Shown: positions 1-5,126 of the stretch, one piece after another | Layout: each line of letters starts with the position of its first letter | Position numbering within the stretch: the stretch's first letter is position 1 | Assembly (NCBI GenBank): GCA_029820875.1 | Contig: JALGUK010000359.1 | Span: forward strand, 1 to 5,126 | Length of the DNA stretch: 5,126 nucleotides | Reading direction: 5' to 3' | Origin: Candidatus Zipacnadia bacterium | GTDB lineage: Bacteria > Armatimonadota > UBA5377 > JALGUK01 | Made by a program: the position numbers and the translations under genes | Notes under the pieces: generated by a model | The model's database searches: none | The model's input: only the letters and a program-made list of their open reading frames with translations | What the model was told of the DNA's origin: nothing

Positions 1-2
1 CT

Positions 3-569
3 ACAAAGGCCGGCCAAGCGCTGGTTGGCAAGAGTCTTGGCCAGATTGCCGAAGAGCGGGGCGTGGAGCCGTTGGACGCCATGCTCGATGTGATAATCGA
101 GGAAGACAACAACGTGGGTGTAATTATGCATTCGATGTGCGAGGAGGATGTACAAGCAGCGCTCAAGCACCCCGTGGGTTCCATTGGGTCCGACGGCCTG
201 GCCTGTGCGCCCTACGGCCCGCTCTCACACGGGTTGCCCCATCCGCGTTCTTACGGCACGTTCCCGCGGGTGCTTGGCCGCTACCGCCGCGAGCAGGGGC
301 TGCTGAGCCTCGAGAAGGCGGCCCGGAAGATGACGTCCCTGCCGGCATCACGGGTAGGACTGGCCAAGCGCGGGCGCATCGCCGAGGGGCAGGCGGCTGA
401 CCTCGTGGTTTTCTCTGACGAGCGCATCAGCGATATTGCTACGTTTGACCAACCCCACCGCTATCCGACAGGAGTCGAGTATGTTCTGGTAGGCGGCCGG
501 GTAGTCATTGACCACGACGAACACACCGGCGCCAGTCGAGGACAGCTCCTTAGAGGGCGGTCGAGCTGA
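3..569 (+). CDS. N-acyl-D-amino-acid deacylase (D-aminoacylase), 3' part only
   Basis: The reading frame is open from the left edge, so this is the last 188 residues of a protein whose family is usually about 500 residues long; the true start lies outside the window. The family are metal-dependent amidohydrolases that split N-acyl-D-amino acids into a D-amino acid and a carboxylate. Recognition rests on the G-S-D-G motif at visible residues 62-65, which carries the conserved aspartate of the TIM-barrel active site, followed by the family signature HPRSYGTFPRVLGRY (80-94). The C-terminal beta-sandwich typical of amidohydrolases follows: RGRIAEGQAADLVVF (123-137), then VLVGGRVVID and the EHTGA...LLRG ending. 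The metal-binding N-terminal histidines are not in view, so substrate specificity and activity cannot be judged. A GTG at 63 could be mistaken for a start, but the homologous sequence continues upstream of it. The stop is 10 nt before the lpxB-like start, suggesting co-transcription. Confidence 0.88.
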   Translation, partial: TKAGQALVGKSLGQIAEERGVEPLDAMLDVIIEEDNNVGVIMHSMCEEDVQAALKHPVGSIGSDGLACAPYGPLSHGLPHPRSYGTFPRVLGRYRREQGLLSLEKAARKMTSLPASRVGLAKRGRIAEGQAADLVVFSDERISDIATFDQPHRYPTGVEYVLVGGRVVIDHDEHTGASRGQLLRGRSS

Positions 570-574
570 GGAAG
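568..574 (+). promoter_or_regulatory. Ribosome binding site of lpxB, overlapping the upstream stop
   Basis: GAGGAAG lies 5 nt before the ATG at 580 and shares bases with the TGA stop (567-569) of the deacylase gene. It decides the lpxB start: the frame is open further upstream, to 508, but the extra 24 residues run through deacylase coding sequence and do not resemble LpxB. The arrangement suggests translational coupling between the two genes. Confidence 0.7.
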
Positions 575-579
575 ACCCC

Positions 580-1704
580 ATGAGCGGAAAGAACATCGCA
601 ATCGTGGCCGGTGAGGCGTCAGGGGACCTGCAGGGCGCGTTCCTGGTCCGGGAAATGCACCGTAGTCGGCCCGATTTGCACTTCTGGGGAATAGGCGGCC
701 CGCGGATGCGCGATGTCGGGGTCGAACTCCTTTACGATTGTTCGGGCTTAAGCGCGATAGGTCTTCCGGAGGTGCTGGCCCGGATACCGAGAATGACGAG
801 CGTCCTGCTCCACATGCGGCGCGAGGTGTCCCGCCGGCGCCCTGCGCTGTTTATCCCCATCGACTTCGGCGTATTCAACCTGCGCCTGGCCGCGCACGCC
901 AAAAAAGCGGGGGTGCCGGTCTTTGCGTACTTCCCACCCGGCTCTTGGGCGAGGGATTCCCGAAGAGCTGTCCGCATCACAAGCGTGGCAACTCGGATCG
1001 CGACCCCGTTCCCTTGGTCGGAGCAGCTCCTTCGGGAGGCGGGCGCGGACGTAACATTCATAGGCCACCCGCTTCTTGACGTCGTCTCCCCGTATCAGCG
1101 CAAGCGCCGGGACTCTGCGCCGCAGGAGCACCCGCTGATTGCATTTCTGCCCGGGAGCCGCCCGACGGAGATAAAGCACATCCTCCCGGCCATGGTCGGT
1201 GCCATGCAACTGCTTGCGGCCCAGATGCCCAAGGCGAGGATAGGAATAGGCCTCGCACCGACCATCCCCGAATCGCTCTTGCGGGAGGTCCTCCCTGACA
1301 GTCCGGCAGAAGCAGTGATTGAACGCGATTCGCACGACCTGCTCGCTCGCGCAAGCGTTGCAGTGCTCAAGTCCGGCTCGGTGACCCTCGAGGCGGCCAT
1401 CCTGGGGGTCCCGATGGTGGTCGTTTATGCCGGCTCTCGATTCGCGCATTGGTACTATCGCAAGTTCTACATTGACCATGTACCGCTGGTGGCGATGCCC
1501 AACATCATCGCCGGCAAGGAAGTCGTACCGGAGCTGATTCAGCATGACATGCAGCCTGAGCGAATCGCCAAGGAGGTCATGAGCCTGTTACGAGATGACT
1601 CGAGGCGGGAGACGATGGTAGCCGCGCTGCGCGAGATTACGGCCTCGCTGGGAAGCCCGGGGGCTGTTGCACGGGCGGCAGACCTTGCGCTTGAGCTTGT
1701 TTGA
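580..1704 (+). CDS. lpxB: Lipid-A-disaccharide synthase family glycosyltransferase (LpxB-like, GT19)
   Basis: The protein has 374 residues; E. coli LpxB has 382. LpxB joins UDP-2,3-diacylglucosamine and lipid X at the inner face of the cytoplasmic membrane to make the lipid A disaccharide. Features aligning with LpxB in order are: VAGEASGD (9-16), GIGGPRM (37-43), the catalytic-type aspartate in IPIDFGVFN (Asp95, matching E. coli Asp98), FIGHPLLD (160-167), LPGSR (190-194; Arg194 matches E. coli Arg201), the nucleotide-sugar loop KSGSVTLEAA (264-273), and PNIIAGKEVVPELIQ (307-321). Two places differ from the usual family sequence. IDAPDFN is IDFGVFN here, and the usual SPxVWAW stretch is PPGSWARD (119-126). 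It may therefore be a paralogous lipid or sugar glycosyltransferase rather than a true lipid A enzyme; no other lpx gene is in the window to support either reading. The ATG at 580 has a well-placed Shine-Dalgarno site and gives the family-typical N-terminus. It is probably in one operon with the deacylase upstream. Confidence 0.85.
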   Translation: MSGKNIAIVAGEASGDLQGAFLVREMHRSRPDLHFWGIGGPRMRDVGVELLYDCSGLSAIGLPEVLARIPRMTSVLLHMRREVSRRRPALFIPIDFGVFNLRLAAHAKKAGVPVFAYFPPGSWARDSRRAVRITSVATRIATPFPWSEQLLREAGADVTFIGHPLLDVVSPYQRKRRDSAPQEHPLIAFLPGSRPTEIKHILPAMVGAMQLLAAQMPKARIGIGLAPTIPESLLREVLPDSPAEAVIERDSHDLLARASVAVLKSGSVTLEAAILGVPMVVVYAGSRFAHWYYRKFYIDHVPLVAMPNIIAGKEVVPELIQHDMQPERIAKEVMSLLRDDSRRETMVAALREITASLGSPGAVARAADLALELV

Positions 1705-1743
1705 AACGCTCTCCGCCTCAGTATTTTTTTCGGACAATGTCTG

Positions 1744-1771
1744 TTGCAGGGACCTGACAAAGTGGTATAAT
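1744..1771 (+). promoter_or_regulatory. Sigma-70-type promoter with extended -10, upstream of the Lon-domain gene
   Basis: In the 145-nt gap between lpxB and the next gene, a perfect TATAAT (1766-1771) is preceded by TGG, giving the extended -10 form TGnTATAAT. A poor -35 match, TTGCAG (1744-1749), sits 16 nt upstream. A start near 1778 would give a leader of roughly 70 nt. The surrounding AT-rich stretch stands out from the GC-rich genes. CTGACA at 1754-1759 is a better -35 sequence, but it is only 6 nt from the -10 and so unlikely to serve it. A seven-T run at 1724-1730 just upstream could end lpxB transcription, though I see no good stem before it. Confidence 0.6.
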
Positions 1772-1836
1772 AAATATGGAGTTGCCGCTGGCTCGGAAGC
1801 ACAATTTGGGAGTGTCCTGGCGGAACCTGTTGCACT

Positions 1837-1843
1837 GGAGGGG
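1837..1843 (+). promoter_or_regulatory. Ribosome binding site of the Lon-domain gene
   Basis: GGAGGGG stands upstream of two in-frame ATGs. GGAGG (1837-1841) is only 2 nt from the ATG at 1844 but 8 nt from the ATG at 1850, so 1850 is the better start. The reading frame is open back into lpxB, but nothing there resembles a Lon N-terminal domain. Confidence 0.65.
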
Positions 1844-1849
1844 ATGGTA

Positions 1850-2536
1850 ATGTTACCCGAGGAGCTTCCGATCTTTCCACTGCGAGTAGTCCTGTTTCCG
1901 GGAATGTTGTTGCCGCTGCACATCTTTGAGGACCGCTACAAAGCGATGATTGAGAACTGCATTGAGCGACGCGCGCCGTTCGGGGTTGTCCTCGCCAAGT
2001 CCCAGCAGCCACCCGGCGCGCCGCTGGTTCCTCCGTACGAGGTCGGAACCAGCGCACACATCTTACAAGTGGTGTATCTGGACGACGGGAAGATGAACCT
2101 GGCCATTGCGGGTCATCAGCGGTTCCGGATAGTGGAAATCGGCGAGTGGGAGCCTTACCTGAAGGCGATAGTGCGCCCGACTGAGGACAGTGACACCGGT
2201 CTGGAGGAGATAGACGAGCTGAGGGTCACCGCCGCAGAACTGTTCTGCGATTACCTGACAATGCTTTTGAAGCTGAATGACAAGGAACCGAAAAGGGTCG
2301 AACTGCCGGAAGAGCCGCACCTGTTATCCTACTCCGTCGCCGCGAATCTCGATGTTTCGCTTCTGGAGAAGCAGCAGCTCCTGGAGATGGACTCGGTAAA
2401 GGCGCGCCTCTCGCAGGAGGTCAAGTTGCTGCGCCGCGAGACCGAGAAACAACGGGCATTCCTGGCAGTTCGCAAAAAGCTGGCTGCCGACAGCAGCAAG
2501 CAGAGCCGGCGCGAGGTGAATGCCTGGCTGAATTAA
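1850..2536 (+). CDS. Stand-alone Lon N-terminal (substrate-binding) domain protein
   Basis: This 228-residue protein is a Lon N-terminal domain (LON_substr_bdg family) without the AAA+ ATPase and serine-lysine protease domains of the full enzyme. It opens with the family signature LPIFPLRVVLFPGMLLPLHI (6-25) followed by FEDRYKAMI, and continues with the beta-barrel pattern GTSAHI, LDDGKMNLAIAG and RFRIVEI (66-96). The second half is the expected helical bundle, YSVAANLDVSLLEKQQLLE (161-179), then a charged, probably coiled helix rich in Arg, Lys and Glu (183-215). In Lon this domain binds substrates; free-standing versions are common in bacteria, and their role is mostly unknown. An adaptor or chaperone-like function is possible but unproven. 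ATG 1850 is chosen for its ribosome binding site spacing. It has its own promoter and is probably transcribed independently of lpxB. Confidence 0.85.
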   Translation: MLPEELPIFPLRVVLFPGMLLPLHIFEDRYKAMIENCIERRAPFGVVLAKSQQPPGAPLVPPYEVGTSAHILQVVYLDDGKMNLAIAGHQRFRIVEIGEWEPYLKAIVRPTEDSDTGLEEIDELRVTAAELFCDYLTMLLKLNDKEPKRVELPEEPHLLSYSVAANLDVSLLEKQQLLEMDSVKARLSQEVKLLRRETEKQRAFLAVRKKLAADSSKQSRREVNAWLN

Positions 2537-2592
2537 GCCATCCCTCCCAAACAGACAAGGGGGCTGACGCTGGAGGGGTTTGGCGCAGGAGA

Positions 2593-2624
2593 GAGAGGCT
2601 CGCCCCGGATTCAAGGGCGATCTC
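2593..2624. terminator. Imperfect hairpin between converging genes, possible bidirectional terminator
   Basis: In the 93-nt gap between the Lon-domain gene stop (2536) and the toroid-HEPN gene stop (2630), TCGCCC (2600-2605) and GGGCGA (2615-2620) form a 6-bp stem with a 9-nt loop. GAGA (2593-2596) and TCTC (2621-2624) can extend it across a 3-nt bulge. No T-run follows on either strand, so an intrinsic terminator is only a weak proposal, based on position and symmetry. Confidence 0.3.
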
Positions 2625-2629
2625 GGGCA

Positions 2630-4483
2630 TCAACCGAGGCCGCGGGGCACAAAGCCGTGGAAGTGCCCGCACCAGTTCCGCATGAACAGGACGGCCCCGT
2701 TGATGGCCGCTTCGGCTTGTTGGGTATTTGGGCGCAGGCCCTTGTGCACAACTTCCCCTCGCAAGTGGATCAGTCTGTTCAACCTCGGACGTTCCGGCAC
2801 GTGAGTCCCCTGTGTTAGCTCTTTGTCGGCGCGGAGCTGGTTCTCGACCTTGGTCAGCGCGCAAGCGAATCCGATGGTCTCGGTCCGACGCTGGTCTGTG
2901 AAAATGTCAACGTTCCGCACCTCGAGGCATGCGTACGCAAACAACTCAGCTGCCTGATGGGCCAAGATGAGTGCCACCTGAACTCCAGCGTCATCGCCCT
3001 CGCCGATCGCTTCAAGCGCACGGGTAAGCAGGTTCAAGCTGCTACGCAGGTAGTCACTCTGAGGAGCGCGCACGTTCTGGGGGGTTCGGCATTCCCGAAG
3101 CGTGTCCAGCACGAGAAGCGTGTGGGCGTTCGTCGGATAGCCATCGAACTCCGGCCAGTGTCCAAACGAGTCCTGTTGGTTCAAGAGCCACTGCTGCGCT
3201 CGCGCGACAGCTTTATCGGCTTTGCCGTCTTCCCTAACCAACGCCTTGACAGCGAGGCACGTTGCTTCGAGGGAGGGCACGCAGTCTGCGCCCTTGTTGT
3301 GCTCGGCCAGAGTGTCGCGCCAGAACCCGTCGGGGTGCTGATGGTCAAGCAGCCATGCGACGCCCTTGTCTGCAGCACACTGTGTCACAGGGTGGCGGCC
3401 GAGACATCGTAGCATCAGGGCGGCCGCGGCAGTAATCATCGGGTTGGGGAGAAACTCAGATTGATCTGCTCGGCCTGGTGCCGCCACCACCGGCAACTGT
3501 GCGTGTACCCAGAAGCCGTCCGCCTGGCCCGCCCAGACTGCGCGGAGTATTAGACCCAAAGATGGTCGGAGACGCCGCACTGTCTCCGGTAAGTCGACCA
3601 GAGGCCAGAACTGAGCGGCCACTCGCGCTGCGCGACACTGATAGGCAGGGCTGAATGGCGGCGGAAGCAGGGACTGCGCGACTACCAGGTTGAGCATCCG
3701 GTTTTCGATGACCTGCTCTGCCTCCTGCGCCACGGGTTGGAACTCTGAAAGACCGAAGTGGGTGACAAATGAGACGAAGCGAAAGTGGTCGTCAACCTCC
3801 TGCTCGGGCTCTGAGCACCAGAAGATACGTGAATGCTCTGACGGTCTGACAGCCCCGATGACCTGCGGCTCCCGGCCGCTGTTTTCTGCATAATAGGGGA
3901 TCTCCCATTCCTCCTCCTGATAGGCCTGCCGATTGCGCCGGAGCTCCTCTACTACTCTGTCGACGTAGCGCGTGACGTCCCTCCCCCATCTGTCGAGGCA
4001 GACCAGTTCTGCCAAGCACTGGCATGAGCGAACAGGCTGCACCTCTACGTACGCCTGGAGCATGTCGAGTGCTTTCTCTGGTCCGGAGGGCGCGTTGCAT
4101 ACCTCCCGCTTCACTCGGAACCACCGCCTTCGAATCGCCGCCTTGAGGGCAGCCCATTCCGGAATATGTTCGTCGAGCTCCATCAGCACTTCGACGTACT
4201 TGCGCGCGTCATCTCCCTGCAGGGACGTCGGAGCTATCCGTGCATGCGCTCGCACCACGGCGTCGACCAGCGGACGGATGTCCTCCACTTGCTTGCGCGA
4301 CAACATCGATAGGGGTCCCTCGACAAGGTCCCGGTAGCCGTCCTTTGGGAGTTGGGTAATGATGCCCCACCACCAGAGCTGCTTCGCAAGGGCCCATTGC
4401 AGGTAACGTAACCCCGCCAACTGACGATGCCACCGAAGCGTCGCTCCGCCGCCTGGACACTGCGATAGTCTGACTTTCGACAT
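2630..4483 (-). CDS. Alpha/alpha-toroid (prenyltransferase/squalene-cyclase-like repeats) protein with C-terminal HEPN-like domain
   Basis: This is a 617-residue protein I cannot match to a named family. The N-terminus (1-290) is mostly charged and helical-looking with an aromatic patch (W30, WWW at 37-39) and shows no signal peptide. Residues about 300-465 show toroid repeats, with DGFW (322-325), LLDHQHPDGFW (378-388) and LLNQQDSFGHW (433-443), each lying in or next to small-residue-rich helices. These resemble QW-type repeats of squalene cyclases and prenyltransferases. No DxDD cyclase motif is visible. Residues about 490-605 look like a HEPN domain: an early helix LAHQAAELFAYACLE (507-521), then LIHLRGEVVHKG (571-582) with Arg575 and His580 forming R-x4-H, then a final helix. 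HEPN domains with this motif are often metal-independent RNases, frequent in toxin and phage-defence proteins. The residue after Arg is Gly rather than the usual Asn, Asp or His. The gene starts 58 nt after nrdJ in the same direction. An RNase or RNA-sensing role is inference; the open frame and strong ribosome binding site make the gene itself secure. Confidence 0.8.
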   Translation of the reverse strand: MSKVRLSQCPGGGATLRWHRQLAGLRYLQWALAKQLWWWGIITQLPKDGYRDLVEGPLSMLSRKQVEDIRPLVDAVVRAHARIAPTSLQGDDARKYVEVLMELDEHIPEWAALKAAIRRRWFRVKREVCNAPSGPEKALDMLQAYVEVQPVRSCQCLAELVCLDRWGRDVTRYVDRVVEELRRNRQAYQEEEWEIPYYAENSGREPQVIGAVRPSEHSRIFWCSEPEQEVDDHFRFVSFVTHFGLSEFQPVAQEAEQVIENRMLNLVVAQSLLPPPFSPAYQCRAARVAAQFWPLVDLPETVRRLRPSLGLILRAVWAGQADGFWVHAQLPVVAAPGRADQSEFLPNPMITAAAALMLRCLGRHPVTQCAADKGVAWLLDHQHPDGFWRDTLAEHNKGADCVPSLEATCLAVKALVREDGKADKAVARAQQWLLNQQDSFGHWPEFDGYPTNAHTLLVLDTLRECRTPQNVRAPQSDYLRSSLNLLTRALEAIGEGDDAGVQVALILAHQAAELFAYACLEVRNVDIFTDQRRTETIGFACALTKVENQLRADKELTQGTHVPERPRLNRLIHLRGEVVHKGLRPNTQQAEAAINGAVLFMRNWCGHFHGFVPRGLG

Positions 4484-4490
4484 CGTCGAC

Positions 4491-4499
4491 TCCCTCCTC
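4491..4499 (-). promoter_or_regulatory. Ribosome binding site of the toroid-HEPN gene
   Basis: Read on the minus strand, GAGGAGGGA precedes the ATG at 4483 with about 7-8 nt of spacing. This near-ideal Shine-Dalgarno site fixes the start and argues that the gene is well translated. Confidence 0.75.
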
Positions 4500-4541
4500 G
4501 AACTCGCACCTACAACCGCGACTTGGCGCCGATGTGTTAGT

Positions 4542-5126
4542 TCAACACTCCGTATAACCGCATGAATAGCACTTCATGCAGCCCTCTTCGAACACGAGGG
4601 CGGCCTCACCGCACTCCGGACACAGGTCGCCGACCTTGAGCAGCTCAAGCTGGCCCGTCTTGGCCTCCCGATGGGAGTCAGTCAGACCCATATGTTCGGC
4701 GAGCACCTGGGCAACCGCATCAGGCAATGACCGGATTCGATCCGGGCCGAACCCGAGCTGGCGGCCGCCGCCGATGCCGGAAAGCTGCCCGATGATAGCC
4801 TTCAATCGCTCGCGGGGAGGCATCGGAGACGGCAGGCGCAGGCATAGCGAGCATAACCGGCCGATGGCCTCCGAAACCGACGCGGTGTCACTGCCCGCCT
4901 TACCGACATTGGCGAAAACCTCGAACGGTTCCCCGTCCTCCGTCTCGTTGACCGTGATGAAGGCGGTGCCCAAAGGTGTCTCGGAGCGATATGTCACACC
5001 GCGCACCACCCGCGGCCGCGGGGTGATGTGGGTCGGATATTCCGCCGGCGCTTCCTCCTTCTTCTGCGCTTCCTTCTCACTTGCCCCTACGTGCAGCACT
5101 TGCTCCTGCAGGCAGCCGTCGCGGAA
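4542..5126 (-). CDS. nrdJ: Vitamin B12-dependent (class II) ribonucleotide reductase, C-terminal part only
   Basis: The frame is open through the right edge, so these 194 residues are the C-terminal end of a much larger protein. Class II ribonucleotide reductase reduces ribonucleotides to deoxyribonucleotides with adenosylcobalamin as the radical source, in the presence or absence of oxygen. The visible part begins [11 protein letters not shown], the usual sequence after the catalytic barrel. After a charged linker (about 15-35) comes the TSCPD domain: [19 protein letters not shown] (53-71), NVGKAGSD (73-80), [21 protein letters not shown] (117-137). The end is a cysteine-rich zinc finger with C169-x2-C172, C183-x2-C186-x2-C189 and a C-terminal C194; in this family such cysteines bind zinc and help re-reduce the active site. 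The GTG at 5097-5099 is not the start, because the conserved sequence runs through it. No terminator separates it from the next gene. Confidence 0.93.
   Translation of the reverse strand, partial: FRDGCLQEQVLHVGASEKEAQKKEEAPAEYPTHITPRPRVVRGVTYRSETPLGTAFITVNETEDGEPFEVFANVGKAGSDTASVSEAIGRLCSLCLRLPSPMPPRERLKAIIGQLSGIGGGRQLGFGPDRIRSLPDAVAQVLAEHMGLTDSHREAKTGQLELLKVGDLCPECGEAALVFEEGCMKCYSCGYTEC

Noticed and set aside
748..1545. Long minus-strand open frame (265 codons) opposite lpxB
   Set aside because: It is a shadow of lpxB: the composition is arginine- and histidine-rich with no domain pattern, while the plus strand encodes a clear family member.
1705..1730. Intrinsic terminator after lpxB ending in the T-run at 1724-1730
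   Set aside because: I could not find a stable GC-rich stem directly before the T-run; only short imperfect pairing near 1693-1711 is present.
1667..1849. N-terminal extension of the Lon-domain gene back into lpxB
   Set aside because: The extra residues overlap lpxB and contain the promoter region; the Shine-Dalgarno site points to 1850.
2547..2583. Pairing of CCAAAC with GTTTGG, and of CCCTCC with GGAGGG, in the convergent gap
   Set aside because: The two pairings exclude each other, leave long loops and have no T-run, so no defined structure is supported.
2957..3412. Plus-strand open frame (151 codons) opposite the toroid-HEPN gene
   Set aside because: There is no ribosome binding site or family motif, and the opposite strand carries the repeat motifs and a good start.
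4530..4560. Possible -10 element (TATACG on the minus strand) for the toroid-HEPN gene
   Set aside because: It matches TATAAT at only four of six positions and has no recognisable -35 at the right distance.
4560..4579. Perfect inverted repeat, GCATGAA and TTCATGC with a 6-nt loop
   Set aside because: It lies inside the nrdJ zinc-finger codons, where repeated Cys codons (TGC) near Met and Ser codons produce the symmetry. It is not followed by a T-run, so chance is the simpler explanation.

Overview
This window reads as a GC-rich bacterial chromosome segment with ordinary housekeeping genes and one unusual large gene. It holds five protein-coding genes in two converging blocks and no RNA gene, insertion sequence or CRISPR array that I can see. 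Strong Shine-Dalgarno sites, an LpxB-family glycosyltransferase and a class II (adenosylcobalamin-dependent) ribonucleotide reductase suggest a diderm or diderm-derived bacterium that can use vitamin B12. The divergent LpxB motif makes me think of a deep-branching phylum such as Armatimonadota, but the sequence alone does not settle this.

Plus strand, 1-2536: the 3' part of an N-acyl-D-amino-acid deacylase (cut by the window edge) is followed 10 nt later by an lpxB-like gene whose ribosome binding site overlaps the upstream stop, so the two are probably one operon. A 145-nt gap with a good extended -10 promoter then leads to a stand-alone Lon N-terminal substrate-binding-domain protein.

Minus strand, 5126-2630: the C-terminal part of nrdJ (TSCPD domain plus cysteine-rich zinc finger) enters from the right edge. 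It is followed after 58 nt, in the same direction, by a 617-residue protein. That protein has no characterised relative I can name. Its centre carries prenyltransferase/squalene-cyclase-type alpha/alpha-toroid repeats, and its C-terminus looks like a HEPN domain with an R-x4-H motif. The blocks converge on a 93-nt gap with an imperfect hairpin.

The four other genes are recognisable family members. The toroid-HEPN protein is the candidate for something undescribed: HEPN domains are commonly RNases in defence, toxin or RNA-processing proteins, and a toroid could act as its sensor or scaffold. That function is inference. No antitoxin, ATPase or other defence gene is visible beside it.
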